From Hyphomicrobiales bacterium (lineage in GTDB: Bacteria > Pseudomonadota > Alphaproteobacteria > Rhizobiales > Aestuariivirgaceae): a DNA stretch of 64,000 bases. The stretch spans positions 881,001 to 945,000 of the forward strand of contig JADJVV010000001.1 of the NCBI GenBank assembly GCA_016710435.1. The letters are read 5' to 3'. This document shows, piece by piece, positions 1 through 9,478 of the stretch. The position numbers and the translations under genes were made by a program. Each line of letters begins with the position of its first letter. The stretch's first letter is position 1. Below the pieces are notes generated by a model. That model did no database searches and was not told the origin of the DNA. It worked only from the letters and a program-made list of their open reading frames with translations.

Positions 1-427
1 CGATGGCCGACATGATATTGCCCGAAAGACCCAGGACCCGCGCGTTGAAGGCGAGCGATGAAATGCCAATGAGAAGTTCCGCCACAAACAGCGGAGACAG
101 AAAGACGATGAACAACGCCGTGCGCATGCGCGTGGGATAGCGGAGCAGGCCAATGACCGCGGCTGTCGCAATTGTTGTGGAGAGGATTCCGCTGCCTATG
201 CCGATCTTGAGACTGTTGAGAAAGGCATCCCTGTAGAGTGAATTGTCGAAGACGTTGAGATAGGCTTGGAGGGTGAAATCGGGCGGAAATGGCCAGACGA
301 TGTCCACCGAGAAGGACGCATAGACGACATAGGCGATCGGCGAATAGAGGAATACATACAGGAGGCAGAGCGCCGCCATCATCACCCATTTGCGCAACTC
401 GCCCCGCTCGAACACGTTCTCCGTCAT
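1..427 (-). CDS. ABC transporter permease, PotC-like (partial, runs off window start)
   Basis: Inner-membrane permease of a spermidine/putrescine- or polyol-type importer. My translation from the ATG at 427 gives an N-terminus (MTENVFERGELRK) followed by a hydrophobic membrane segment, a periplasmic stretch and further membrane segments. The C-terminal half, including the EAA loop, lies outside the window. Its ATG overlaps the TGA of the upstream permease (ATGA), so the two are translationally coupled as in potB-potC pairs. The substrate cannot be read from the sequence. Confidence 0.85.
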   Translation of the reverse strand, partial: MTENVFERGELRKWVMMAALCLLYVFLYSPIAYVVYASFSVDIVWPFPPDFTLQAYLNVFDNSLYRDAFLNSLKIGIGSGILSTTIATAAVIGLLRYPTRMRTALFIVFLSPLFVAELLIGISSLAFNARVLGLSGNIMSAI

Positions 428-1326
428 TGTCTTGATCCCGTGAAACCGCTGCGGCGCGGATTGACACTGAATCCCATGAGCACGACCACGGCACATGACG
501 CGATGAAGAGCACCACACTCATGGCGGACCCCAAAGCCCATGTTCCGGTTTCACCGAACTGCTGACCGAGGCTCATGCCGAAGGAAGTCGAGCGGGGGCC
601 GCCCAGGAAACGCGGCGTCACGGCGGAGGCGAGGCAAGGGATGAAGACGAGGATCAGCCCGATGGCGGTGCCGATCCAGTTCAAGGGCCAGGTGACTTCG
701 ATGAAGGCGCGGACCGGCCCTGCTCCGTTGATCTTTGCGGTCTCAAGAAGGGCAAAATCGAAATTGACCAGCGACAGATAGACGGCTGTCACCATGAAGG
801 GCATGAAGAGATAGACGTGCCCCAGAGTTGCGGCAACCGGCGTGTACATCAGCGCCTGGATGGGATCGAGACCGATCATGCCCAGTCCCATGTTGATCAG
901 GCCACCCGGACCCAGGATGCCCTGAAGTGCCGCAATGCGCAGAATGACGCCGGTGAAGAACGGGGCTGCGAGCAGCAAGACCAACAGCAGACGATAGCGT
1001 CCGCCGTGGCGGGCAATGAAATAGGCGACAGGCCACGCGTAGACGAGGCAAACAAACGAGGTGACGGCAGCACCTGCAATCGACCGCAACAGAAAGACCC
1101 GATAGGCGGGCTCGCGGAAAAGAACCCTGTAGTTGTCGAGGTTCCAGTCCATGAAGAGTTCGTAGCTTTCGGTCTTCCAGAAGCTGAAGACCACGACCGC
1201 GAGAAGCGGCAGCAACAACGTACAGATGATGAAGACCACGCCCGGCGCAACAAGCAACACCGCTGGGGGGATCCTCGGCCCTGAACCCGCCCTTTGCCGC
1301 ACCAGCGGGATGTCAGCCGTTGTCAC
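424..1326 (-). CDS. ABC transporter permease, PotB-like
   Basis: A 300-residue inner-membrane permease of the PotB/binding-protein-dependent transport family. A first membrane helix lies at about residues 22-50 (hydrophobic LLVAPGVVFIICTLLLPLL), with about five more. An EAA-type loop that contacts the ATPase is near residues 195-215 (ALLETAKINGAGPVRAF). It overlaps the ATPase gene upstream by 14 bp and the next permease downstream by 4 bp, so all four transport genes form one operon read leftwards. The length is normal for the family. By family, the substrate could be a polyamine, but the catabolic neighbours argue for a sugar or polyol derivative (inference). Confidence 0.9.
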   Translation of the reverse strand: MTTADIPLVRQRAGSGPRIPPAVLLVAPGVVFIICTLLLPLLAVVVFSFWKTESYELFMDWNLDNYRVLFREPAYRVFLLRSIAGAAVTSFVCLVYAWPVAYFIARHGGRYRLLLVLLLAAPFFTGVILRIAALQGILGPGGLINMGLGMIGLDPIQALMYTPVAATLGHVYLFMPFMVTAVYLSLVNFDFALLETAKINGAGPVRAFIEVTWPLNWIGTAIGLILVFIPCLASAVTPRFLGGPRSTSFGMSLGQQFGETGTWALGSAMSVVLFIASCAVVVLMGFSVNPRRSGFTGSRQ

Positions 1327-2446
1327 GGAAACATATCCCGGCCCCCTGGGGCCATTCGGCGATGACGCTTTGCCCGATCCTCGCGTCGGTCTCTCTCAGT
1401 GACCCGCTGGCCACCAGTTCGCAGCCATTATCAAGCTCGAGAATGAAATTGGCGGTCTGACCCTTGAAGATGATGTCGCGCAACTTGCCAGCGATCATGT
1501 TCTGGCTTTTTCGGTCCGGAGCCGCCTTGCGCTGGCCTGTCACTTTGACGTCTTCATACTTGATTGAATAACGCACCGCATCACCCCTGTTGAAGGAGCC
1601 CTTCCCCGGAACGGTGAGCTTGTGACCATGCCAGTCGATCACCAGCATGTCGCCACGCGCCTCCGTCACGGTTGCAGGCAGGTGGTTTGATTGTCCCACG
1701 AAGGAGGCGACGAAGGACGTGGCGGGCCGCTGGTAGACTTCGACCCGCGGCGCCACCTGTTCAAAGACGCCATTGCGCATGACGGCGATCCTGTCGCTCA
1801 TCGTCAAGGCTTCTTCCTGATTGTGGGTGACATAGATGAAGGGGATGGCCAGTTCCTTCTGGTAGCGGCGGATTTCAACTTCCATCTCGGCGCGGAGTTC
1901 CCGGTCGAGATTGGCCAGCGGTTCATCCAGCAGGAGCAGCGTGGGCCGTGAGATCAGTCCGCGGGCCAGGGAAACGCGTTGCTGTTGCCCGCCCGAAAGC
2001 TGGCTGGGATAACGTTCCTCGAGTCCTTTCAACTTCAAGAGACCCAGTGCCCACGCCAGCCGCTCTCCGCACTCCACCTTTCCGATGTGTTGCATGCGCA
2101 GCGGGAAGATGATGTTTTCCGCTACCGTCTTGTGGGGGAAGAGCAGGAAGTTCTGGAACACCATGCCGATCCTGCGGCGATAGGGCGGCAGGCGTGTGAC
2201 ATCCGTTCCGCCCACCATCACCGCGCCGCGGTCCGGCAACTCCAGCCCGGCAATGATGCGGAGCAACGTCGTCTTCCCGGAACCGCTGGGCCCCAGAAGC
2301 GAAAGAAACTCGTCCTGCCTTACGGAAAGTTCAATCCCATCCACGGCACGCACTGGTCCGAAGTGCTTGCTGATGCCATTGAGAGAAAGCGAGGCGGGCG
2401 GCGCCGCCTGCCTCACATCTCCTGCGGTCTGGTCCAGGCCCCTCAT
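1313..2446 (-). CDS. ABC transporter ATP-binding protein, PotA-like
   Basis: A 377-residue cytoplasmic ATPase that powers the importer. Walker A (GPSGSGKTT) is at residues 52-60, the Q-loop near 98, the ABC signature (LSGGQQQR) at 150-157, Walker B with catalytic Glu (LLLLDEP) at 170-176, and the switch His in VTHNQEEA near 208. A C-terminal TOBE-type domain (about 290-370) matches PotA/UgpC-class ATPases. It sits between the binding-protein gene and the two permease genes in the same direction. Confidence 0.93.
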   Translation of the reverse strand: MRGLDQTAGDVRQAAPPASLSLNGISKHFGPVRAVDGIELSVRQDEFLSLLGPSGSGKTTLLRIIAGLELPDRGAVMVGGTDVTRLPPYRRRIGMVFQNFLLFPHKTVAENIIFPLRMQHIGKVECGERLAWALGLLKLKGLEERYPSQLSGGQQQRVSLARGLISRPTLLLLDEPLANLDRELRAEMEVEIRRYQKELAIPFIYVTHNQEEALTMSDRIAVMRNGVFEQVAPRVEVYQRPATSFVASFVGQSNHLPATVTEARGDMLVIDWHGHKLTVPGKGSFNRGDAVRYSIKYEDVKVTGQRKAAPDRKSQNMIAGKLRDIIFKGQTANFILELDNGCELVASGSLRETDARIGQSVIAEWPQGAGICFRDNG

Positions 2447-2467
2447 GCTGCCACGTGCGCAGCAGGA

Positions 2468-3652
2468 TCAGGATGCTTCAACGTCCGACCAGATCCTCTC
2501 CCATTTCTCGGGGGAAGAGGGCTGGTCAAACATATGGAGCTGGCTTGCCTCGGCGCTTCTGCTCTGGAAGTAGAGTTCGGATTCGTCGGGCGTAAGGATG
2601 GACCGCACATCGACCACTCCTCCATAACCGGTGGAACGCACGACCCTTGCATAGTTCTCTTTTTGAAGGAACAGGTTGATCCAGGCATGGGCAAGGTCGG
2701 TACGCTCCGGATCCGCTTCGGAACTGATCATCCACGTATCGACCCAACCGAGGCCGCCCTCCTTCGGCTTCAGCACGTGCTGGACCTCGAACGGGAGTTT
2801 TCCATCGCGCTTCAGCACGGTGAGGTGGCGGTAGGTTTCGGCGAATTCCGGCGCAGCCCACACGGAGTTTGCGCGCATCAGGCGGTCGAGTGAATCGTAA
2901 TCCTGGTAGCGCGTCAGCAACAGCTTCTTCTGCTCGATGAGGAGCCGCTTCGTCTCATCCAGTTCGGTATCGGTGAGCTGGTAGGGGTTGAACGGTTTCC
3001 CGTCGGGCCTGGGCTGGTCCTTCGTCCCCAGCCGCGTCGCAGCGAGGATCCCCATCAGCGCGATGTTTTCTTCAAACCGTGAGTTTGTGGCGAAGTGGCC
3101 GCCGTACTTGCTGTTCAGGAGCAGATCGATCGAGCCCACGTCTTCGGGCGCGATGGCACTCGTGTTGACGGTGATGCCGTAGCCGCCCCAGCAATTGGGT
3201 GCCGCAACATTGTTCTTGCCCTCCTCATCAGCCAGCAGCTTGAAACTGCTTGGCAGGAAATCGGGGAAGACACCGCTCATGTTGGGAATCTTTGAATAGT
3301 CCACCGCCTTCGTAAGTCCCTGGCGGAAATAAAGGCGGGGCCAGAAGCCGTCGGCCATCACCATGTCGAAGTCTTTGGTGCCGCCGACCTTGAGCTTGTT
3401 GAAGGCTTCGGAATTGCCATCGAAGAAAGTGGGTGCGAACTTGGCACCTGTGGTTTTCTCGAATTCGTCGACGATTTCCTTGATGGCATAGGGCTGCCAC
3501 ATGAGGAGCCGCAAGGTGGGCGTGGCCGCCCGCGCACGCCCGATGAACGGCGCAAAAGGTCCGGCGGCGACAGCGCCGAGTGTTGCCGCCCCGGTCGTGA
3601 GGAGGTGACGGCGATTGAGTGAATTCAAGCGTCCTTTCAGTGCCTTGGGCAT
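2468..3652 (-). CDS. Tat-exported extracellular solute-binding protein (PotD/family 1 type)
   Basis: A 394-residue periplasmic substrate-binding component. The N-terminus carries a twin-arginine signal (NRRHLLTTGA, Arg-Arg at 14-15), a hydrophobic stretch, and a likely cleavage after Ala-Arg-Ala near residue 42. The mature part has the two-lobed family features, such as the early LMWQPYAIKEIVDEFEKTTG segment. It is the first gene of the leftward transport operon and is divergent from the DeoR regulator. The ligand is unknown. Polyamines are the family default, and a sugar or polyol derivative fits the neighbours. Confidence 0.9.
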   Translation of the reverse strand: MPKALKGRLNSLNRRHLLTTGAATLGAVAAGPFAPFIGRARAATPTLRLLMWQPYAIKEIVDEFEKTTGAKFAPTFFDGNSEAFNKLKVGGTKDFDMVMADGFWPRLYFRQGLTKAVDYSKIPNMSGVFPDFLPSSFKLLADEEGKNNVAAPNCWGGYGITVNTSAIAPEDVGSIDLLLNSKYGGHFATNSRFEENIALMGILAATRLGTKDQPRPDGKPFNPYQLTDTELDETKRLLIEQKKLLLTRYQDYDSLDRLMRANSVWAAPEFAETYRHLTVLKRDGKLPFEVQHVLKPKEGGLGWVDTWMISSEADPERTDLAHAWINLFLQKENYARVVRSTGYGGVVDVRSILTPDESELYFQSRSAEASQLHMFDQPSSPEKWERIWSDVEAS

Positions 3653-3797
3653 GTCTCAGCTCCTTCCCTGTGTTGAATTCTTCTTTTTCAGTTCAAAAGA
3701 CATACAACAATATTGCTACCAATTGCAAGATAATGCTATAAAGTGCAAAATATCACAAATGCCCTGCCGCAACGGACAGGGCGGGAGAGCCGTCGCC
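3653..3797. promoter_or_regulatory. Divergent control region, transport operon / deoR-type gene
   Basis: AT-rich intergenic stretch, about 145 bp, between divergent genes in an otherwise high-GC setting. It carries clustered half-sites such as TTGCTA, TTGCAA (3723-3728) and AATGCTAT. TTGCAA is also the box repeated in front of the RpiR regulator at 9.48-9.51 kb. It probably holds both promoters and the DeoR-family operator; the exact sites are inferred. Confidence 0.5.
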
Positions 3798-4568
3798 GTG
3801 CTTGCAGAAGAGCGTCAGAAGCAGATTCTTTCGTTGGTCCAATCTCACCGTTCGATCTCGATCACAGACATCCAGCGAAGCCTGAATGTCTCTCGGGAAA
3901 CGATCCGGCGGGATTTGCTGATGCTTGCTGAACAACGGAAGCTGCGGAAGACTCATGGCGGCGCGATTTCGCTTGAAAGCACCGAGCCGGAAATGGCCGT
4001 CCGCCAGACCACCAACGTCGGAGGCAAGCGCGCCATTGGCCTCCTCGCCGCAACCATGATCCCCGATGGCGCTTCTGTCATTCTGGCCAGCGGAACAACC
4101 GTGCAGAGCGCCGCCGATGCCCTGCAGGGCCGCCAATCGCTGACGGTCTTCACCAATTGCATCGCCAGCGCCCTCAAACTTTCAGGCCGCAACAGGAACC
4201 GCATTCACTTGTTGGGCGGCGAGATCCAATCCCAGAACCAGGCGTGTCTCGGGCGCGACGCAACACAGATGCTTTCAAACTATTTCGCGGATTTCGTGCT
4301 GGTGGGTGCGGGCGCTATCGCTCCAAACGGGTGCATCATGGACTTCAGCCGTGAAGAGGCCGAGCTTCACAACCTGATGGTCCACTCAGCCCAGACGGTC
4401 ATCGTACTCGCCGACCACCAGAAGTTTGGGCGTTACGCCCCGGTGCGCGTCGAAACACTCGACAAGGCGCACTACCTCGTCACTGACAAGGAACCGAACA
4501 GGGAGATGGCTGAAGTGCTGTCGCCCCTCGCTGTCGATGTTCTGGTCGCAAATCCAAAATCACAATAG
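3798..4568 (+). CDS. DeoR/GlpR-family transcriptional regulator
   Basis: About 256 residues from a GTG start at 3798. I preferred this start because GGGAGAG lies about 8 bases upstream and the protein then begins with the family's classic N-terminus (xLAEERQKQILSLV); an ATG at 3759 is the alternative. Domains: DeoR winged helix-turn-helix at about 1-60 (ITDIQRSLNVSRETIRRDL), then a sugar-phosphate-sensing domain from about 75 (GGKRAIGLLAATMIPDGASV, LGGEIQ). It is divergent from the ABC operon and just upstream of the class II aldolase, so it likely represses one or both in response to a phosphorylated or acidic sugar intermediate. Confidence 0.9.
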   Translation: MLAEERQKQILSLVQSHRSISITDIQRSLNVSRETIRRDLLMLAEQRKLRKTHGGAISLESTEPEMAVRQTTNVGGKRAIGLLAATMIPDGASVILASGTTVQSAADALQGRQSLTVFTNCIASALKLSGRNRNRIHLLGGEIQSQNQACLGRDATQMLSNYFADFVLVGAGAIAPNGCIMDFSREEAELHNLMVHSAQTVIVLADHQKFGRYAPVRVETLDKAHYLVTDKEPNREMAEVLSPLAVDVLVANPKSQ

Positions 4569-4598
4569 CCACCCCTTCCCCGCAATTTGGAGAACGCC

Positions 4599-5264
4599 AT
4601 GAAAGACGATGAAACCATCCGTCGCGAGATTATCGCAACGTGCAACTTCATGAACGACAAGGGCATCAACCAGGGCACGTCCGGCAACATCAGTGTTCGC
4701 GTCGACGGCGGATTCCTGATCACGCCCTCGGGCGTGCCCTACGCCGAGATGCAGCCCGACGACATCGTCTTCATGAAGATCGACGCCACCCACTCCGGCC
4801 CACGCAAACCGTCAACCGAATGGCGCTTTCACCGCGACATCATGGAGAAGAAACCGGAAGTCGGCTGCACGATTCATCTCCATTCGATGTTCTGCACCAC
4901 GATGTCGATCCTGCGGCGCGAAATTCCGGCAGTCCATTATATGATCGCCGCCGTGAATGGCCCGACAGTTCCCTGCGTGCCCTACGTCACGTGGGGGACG
5001 CAGGAACTGGCAGACTACATCGTGGACGCCCTGAAAGACCGCCTGGCCTGCCTTTTGGCCAATCACGGTATGGTCTGTATCGGACCCAATCTGAGGCGCG
5101 CGGCATGGCTGGCCGTCGAAGTCGAGGCTCTGGCCGCGCAATACTGGCGCGCATTGCAGGTCGGCGTCCCTCACGTGCTGCCGGACGCGGAAATCGCCAA
5201 CGTCATGGAGCGCTTCAAGAGCTACGGTCAAGGAAGCGAAAAACGCAATCCAAGCTGTTGCTGA
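4599..5264 (+). CDS. Class II aldolase/adducin family protein
   Basis: A 221-residue Zn-dependent aldolase of the fuculose-phosphate aldolase/ribulose-phosphate epimerase fold. I chose the ATG at 4599, preceded by GGAG with good spacing, over an in-frame TTG at 4587. Visible family motifs: GTSGNISVR (26-34), substrate-loop TPSG (42-45), catalytic Glu in PSTEW (about 74), metal-binding HLH (93-95) and third His in ANHG (156). It follows the DeoR gene by 30 bp and probably shares its transcript. It may cleave or process a phosphorylated sugar made by the neighbouring oxidoreductases (inference). The C-terminus ends in a Cys-Cys pair. Confidence 0.88.
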   Translation: MKDDETIRREIIATCNFMNDKGINQGTSGNISVRVDGGFLITPSGVPYAEMQPDDIVFMKIDATHSGPRKPSTEWRFHRDIMEKKPEVGCTIHLHSMFCTTMSILRREIPAVHYMIAAVNGPTVPCVPYVTWGTQELADYIVDALKDRLACLLANHGMVCIGPNLRRAAWLAVEVEALAAQYWRALQVGVPHVLPDAEIANVMERFKSYGQGSEKRNPSCC

Positions 5265-5447
5265 GAAGCAGGCCGCAGCGAACGGCATCCGGCGGGCAGC
5301 TTCGCAGCATTGATTGGACTGGCTGACACCGCAAGCGCCCCCCCGGAAGGGATGGCGCTTCAATCGGAATTCAGGAGTTGCACAAGTCTGTTGTTTGCTC
5401 CTCCGGCCGACACATCGGGCCGCTCTCGGCGGGGCCGGATGAAAGCA

Positions 5448-6569
5448 TCAGACCTTGATCCAGTTCCGCTGCTTCGACGAGGCGATGGCCGCGTCCACGA
5501 CCTTCTGGATCTCATAGGCCTCGCGAAAATCGGGACCTGCGCTCTTTCCCCTGGCAATGCCGCCGAGGAATTCGGCCATCTCGATGGTCTTGAGGTCGTT
5601 GAAGCCCAGCTGGTGGCCGCCTGCCACGCAGAAGCCGCCATAGGGTTCATGCTGCGGGCCGGCCTCGATCCGCGTGAACCCCACGTGACGCGCGTCGCCA
5701 CCTGCTCTGTAATAGAGCAATTCGTTGAGGCGTTCCTGCGTGAACACGAGACTTCCCTTCTCGCCCGTGAGCTCGAAGCCCAGTTGCATCTTGCGGCCGG
5801 TCTGAATCCAGTTCGCCTCGATGGTGCCGCCACAGCCACGCCCGAACTGCACGAGAAGGCGCGCCACATCGTCGACTTCGACAGGCTTCGTCTCCTTGGC
5901 GCCCCGCGCCACCGGACGCTGCTTGATGACCGTGCGCACATCGGCGCTCACCTCGGCAATGTCGCCCAGCAGGAAGCGCGCCATGCCGATGATGTGCGAA
6001 CCAAGATCCGCGATCACACCAGGCCCGCCCGACGGATCGATCCGCCACGTCCATGGGCTTTGCGGATCATGCATGTAGTCTTCCGCGTGAATGCCGCGGA
6101 AGCCCGTGATCTCGCCAAGTTCGCCAGCCTCCACCATCTGCCGCGCCAGCTTGAGCAGCGGATTCTTGATGTAGTTGAAGCCCACCTGCGTGCACACACC
6201 TTTCGCCTCGGCGGACTTCACCATTTCGAAGGACTCCGCCAACGTGGGCGACAGGGGCTTTTCGCAATGTACGTGCTTGCCCGCGGCGATGGCCGCGAGC
6301 GCCATCTCCTTGTGCATGGAATTGGGCGTGGTGATCGAGACAACCTGCACCGCCGGGTTCGCGATCAGCTGCTTCCAGTCTCCCGTCGCGGTTTCGAAAC
6401 CGTATTGATGCGCAGCCTTTTTTGCGGCGTCCCCATTCACATCCGCCACGGCAACCAGCCGAGGCGTGGGGATGTCCGGAAAGGCCGACAGGGCAGTGCG
6501 ATAGGCAATGGCATGGGCCTTGCCCATGAAGCCGGTTCCGATCAATCCAATGCCGATCTCTTTCATCAT
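5448..6569 (-). CDS. Gfo/Idh/MocA family oxidoreductase
   Basis: A 373-residue NAD(P)-dependent sugar/cyclitol dehydrogenase-like enzyme. The N-terminal Rossmann domain has GLIGTGFMGKAHA at about 8-20. The EKP motif (HCEKPLSPT, near 99) supplies the catalytic-site Lys, and DLGSHIIGMARF near 185 holds the family's conserved Asp-x-x-x-His. It follows iolD by 18 bp in the same direction, so the two form an operon. The exact substrate is unknown; inositol, scyllo-inosose or another sugar are all known in this family. Confidence 0.88.
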   Translation of the reverse strand: MMKEIGIGLIGTGFMGKAHAIAYRTALSAFPDIPTPRLVAVADVNGDAAKKAAHQYGFETATGDWKQLIANPAVQVVSITTPNSMHKEMALAAIAAGKHVHCEKPLSPTLAESFEMVKSAEAKGVCTQVGFNYIKNPLLKLARQMVEAGELGEITGFRGIHAEDYMHDPQSPWTWRIDPSGGPGVIADLGSHIIGMARFLLGDIAEVSADVRTVIKQRPVARGAKETKPVEVDDVARLLVQFGRGCGGTIEANWIQTGRKMQLGFELTGEKGSLVFTQERLNELLYYRAGGDARHVGFTRIEAGPQHEPYGGFCVAGGHQLGFNDLKTIEMAEFLGGIARGKSAGPDFREAYEIQKVVDAAIASSKQRNWIKV

Positions 6570-6587
6570 ACTCTCTGCAGGTTGCGG

Positions 6588-8432
6588 TTAGACGCCGACG
6601 CGCTGCTTCGAGCGCACGTCAGCCTGGTATTTGGCGCTGTCATTCACCGCATCGCGCGACGACACCTGCGGCACGCCCACGTCCCACAGGGCATCGCCCG
6701 GCGTCCACGTGTAAGCGTCCGAGACAATGGAGATCACCGTCGTCCGGTCATTGCCTTTGGCCCAGTCCATGGCCTGCTCCAGTTCGGCAAGGCTGTTCAC
6801 CTTGCGGGCATAGGCGCCCATCGATTCCGCGTGTTTCACAAAATCCACGCTGAAGGGCTCGATCGCCGTCTTGCAATCCTTCAACAGGTTGTTGAAGCCG
6901 GGGGTTCCCTTGAACTGCTGCAGCCGGCTGATCACCGCATAGCCGCCATTGTCACAGACGATGACGATGAGCTTGTGGCCGGTCAGCACCGATGAATAGA
7001 TGTCGGAGTTCATCAGCAGGTAGGAACCGTCGCCCACCATGACGATGACATCGCGCGTCGGGTCCGCCATCTTGGCGCCCCAGCCGCCCGCAATCTCATA
7101 ACCCATGCAGGAGAAGCCGAACTCCAGGTCGTAGGAATTCGTGGTCTTGCAGCGCCAGTTTTTCATGGTCTCGCCGGGCAAGCCGCCGGCGGCCGTGAGC
7201 ATGTAGTCGCGCGGCTCGGCCTTCTTGTTCACCACGCCAACCACTTGCGCGTATGTCGGCACAGGCGCGTTGGTGGGCTTCTGGTAGCCATCCAGCGCCG
7301 TGTTCCACTCCGCCATGAGAGATTTGGCCTTCTTGGTCCACGCGGCATCGACTTTCCAGCCCTTCAGGGCTGTCGCCAGCTCTTCCACTGTTTCCTTTGC
7401 ATCGCCAACCACGGCCAGCGCGCGATGCTTTGTGGCATCCCAGCGTGCCGTGTTGATGGAAATGAACTTGGAGTCCTGGTGGAACAGCGTCCAGGACCCC
7501 GTGGTGAAGTCCATGAGCCGCGTCCCGATGGCGACGATCACATCGGCATCCGCCGCAAGCGCGTTGGCCGACGTCGAGCCCACGATGCCGATGGGACCGG
7601 CATAGGCGGGATGATCATGCGGCACCGTCGATTTTCCGGCGATGGTCTCGGTGATGGGAACGCCGTGATCGACAGCGAACTGCGCCACCAGCTCCTCGGC
7701 GCCCGAATAGCGCGTGCCGCCTCCGGCAATGATAAGCGGGCGCTTTGCAGCCTTGAGCAGACGGATGGCTTCCGCCACCCGTTTCTTGTCGGGGCGGGCG
7801 CGCGGCACGTCATGCACCGTCTTCTCGAAGAACTTGGCGGGGTAATCCCACGCCACTTCCTGAATGTCCTGCGGCAGGGCAATGAAGGCCGGTCCGCAGT
7901 CAGCCGGGTCCAGCATCACAGCGACAGCCTGCGGAAGCGACGAGATGATCTGTTCGGGATGCACGATGCGGTCCCAGTACCGCGTCACGGCCTTGAAGGC
8001 ATCGTTCACGTTGATGGTGGGATTGTTGAAGTGCTCGACCTGCTGCATCACCGGATCAGGGCGGCGGTTGACGAAGGTATCGCCCGAAAGGATGAGGATG
8101 GGCAGGCGGTTGGAATGGGCAACACCCGCTGCCGTCACCATGTTGAGGGCACCGGGCCCGATGGAGGAGGTCGCCACCATGATCTGCCTGCGGCGCTTGG
8201 CTTTGGCGAAGCCGATGGCAGCCAATGCCATCGATTGTTCGTTCTGCCCACGCCAGGTTGGGAACACGTCCTTCACCGCTTCCAGCGCCTCGGAGAGACA
8301 GGTGACGTTGCCGTGCCCGAAGATGCCGAACATGCCGGGGAAAAGCGGCACCTCCTTGCCCTCCACGATGGTGAACTGGTTGATCAGATAGCGCACCAGC
8401 GCCTGGGCCATGGTCAGTCGGAGTGTGGACAT
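6588..8432 (-). CDS. iolD: IolD-type ThDP enzyme (trihydroxycyclohexane-1,2-dione acylhydrolase)
   Basis: A 614-residue thiamine-diphosphate enzyme of the acetolactate-synthase superfamily that hydrolytically opens the inositol-derived cyclohexanedione ring. I start at the ATG at 8432, six bases after GGGAGAG; a longer frame to 8579 has no better support. Motifs: the ThDP-activating Glu region RGQNEQSMA (near 80), the IolD-like stretch ATSSIGPGALNMVTAAG, and the Mg/ThDP-binding GDG...N motif (VMVGDGSYLLMNSD, about 475-490). The length matches IolD (about 610-640). It forms an operon with the downstream Gfo/Idh/MocA gene; an RpiR regulator lies just upstream in the same direction. Confidence 0.87.
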   Translation of the reverse strand: MSTLRLTMAQALVRYLINQFTIVEGKEVPLFPGMFGIFGHGNVTCLSEALEAVKDVFPTWRGQNEQSMALAAIGFAKAKRRRQIMVATSSIGPGALNMVTAAGVAHSNRLPILILSGDTFVNRRPDPVMQQVEHFNNPTINVNDAFKAVTRYWDRIVHPEQIISSLPQAVAVMLDPADCGPAFIALPQDIQEVAWDYPAKFFEKTVHDVPRARPDKKRVAEAIRLLKAAKRPLIIAGGGTRYSGAEELVAQFAVDHGVPITETIAGKSTVPHDHPAYAGPIGIVGSTSANALAADADVIVAIGTRLMDFTTGSWTLFHQDSKFISINTARWDATKHRALAVVGDAKETVEELATALKGWKVDAAWTKKAKSLMAEWNTALDGYQKPTNAPVPTYAQVVGVVNKKAEPRDYMLTAAGGLPGETMKNWRCKTTNSYDLEFGFSCMGYEIAGGWGAKMADPTRDVIVMVGDGSYLLMNSDIYSSVLTGHKLIVIVCDNGGYAVISRLQQFKGTPGFNNLLKDCKTAIEPFSVDFVKHAESMGAYARKVNSLAELEQAMDWAKGNDRTTVISIVSDAYTWTPGDALWDVGVPQVSSRDAVNDSAKYQADVRSKQRVGV

Positions 8433-8517
8433 CAGCATCTCTCCCGCACAGTCTTGGGGTTTGTGGAAATCAATATGGCAAGGTGAAAGAGGCGGCAAGC
8501 AGGCCTGTGCTGCGGCA

Positions 8518-9465
8518 TCATTTGCGCACCCTCCGCTTCTCCTCGGCCGCAGGAAACCGGGCTGAGGCATCCTGGGCAATTCCCGTCACGCTCGGAATAC
8601 GGACATCATCGGGCTTGCGGGCATGCAGCAATGCCGCCGTGGCGGTTGCAATCGTCTGGACGAGACACATGGGCGCGGCAAGCGAGCGCGAGAACATGTA
8701 CTCGTCTTCCGGAATGGTGAACAGCACTTCGGCGGATTTGGCCAGCGGTGACAACGGGCTGTCGGTAATGGCCAGAAGTGGCACTTTGGTCTTGGCGGCG
8801 TGATCGGCAATTGCCACCACTTCCTTGGCGTAGTGACGGAAGGCGATGGCCACCAGGACATCATCGCGCCCCATGGTCATGGCGATCTCCTGCGCCAGCC
8901 CTCCGGCGGAATCCATCAGAATCACCTTCCGCTGCAGCATGGTCATGAGATAGCGCATCAGGATGGCAATGGGCTCCGAGCGCAACTGACCCGCCACATA
9001 GATGCAATGGGCGCGCGCGCACAGTTCGGCGGCGCGCCGCAGGCTGCGCTCTGGCACCGCTTCCAGCAATCCTTGCAAGGCCGCACTGTCGCGCACCACC
9101 ATGCTGCGCAGGAAACCGACATTGCCGTGCGAGGTGTTGCGTGAAATCTCGTCTTCCAGAACAGAAATGCGCTCCCTGAATCCGGGCGCAGCCGTGGCCA
9201 GCCGCATCTGGAACACCGCCTGCAGGTCCTTGAATCCCGCATAGCCCAGATGCTGCGCAAAGCGCACCAGTGTGGAGGGGTGAACCGCACTCTTGGCCGC
9301 AATGGCGCTGATCGATTCCAGCGCAATCACATTGGGATTCTGCGTGAAGAACCGGGCGACCTGCTGGAAGCCGCTGGAGAGCGAGTCGTAGCGGGCCGTG
9401 ATCAGGTTGACCACGCCCTCATAATTGCCGGGCGCAGCCCCGCCAGTATTCGCCTTCCTGCCCAT
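8518..9465 (-). CDS. MurR/RpiR-family transcriptional regulator
   Basis: About 315 residues. The N-terminal helix-turn-helix of the RpiR type (about 15-90, with ISAIAAKSAVHPSTLVRFAQ) is followed by a SIS sugar-phosphate-binding domain (about 130-270, with YVAGQLRSEPIA and VLVAIAFRHYAKE). RpiR members commonly control inositol operons in rhizobia. I start at the ATG at 9465; TTG and GTG lie in frame just upstream. It is divergent from the aldehyde dehydrogenase, and the gap between them carries three TTGCAA boxes that are its probable operator. Confidence 0.9.
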   Translation of the reverse strand: MGRKANTGGAAPGNYEGVVNLITARYDSLSSGFQQVARFFTQNPNVIALESISAIAAKSAVHPSTLVRFAQHLGYAGFKDLQAVFQMRLATAAPGFRERISVLEDEISRNTSHGNVGFLRSMVVRDSAALQGLLEAVPERSLRRAAELCARAHCIYVAGQLRSEPIAILMRYLMTMLQRKVILMDSAGGLAQEIAMTMGRDDVLVAIAFRHYAKEVVAIADHAAKTKVPLLAITDSPLSPLAKSAEVLFTIPEDEYMFSRSLAAPMCLVQTIATATAALLHARKPDDVRIPSVTGIAQDASARFPAAEEKRRVRK

Positions 9466-9478
9466 CACCAAAAATTAT

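Noticed and set aside
5310..6995. 561-codon plus-strand open frame
   Set aside because: It is antisense to the clear Gfo/Idh/MocA and iolD genes, and its Arg/His/Ala-rich sequence has no family features; it is a high-GC shadow frame.
7245..8486. 413-codon plus-strand open frame
   Set aside because: Antisense to iolD, whose ThDP motifs are unmistakable.
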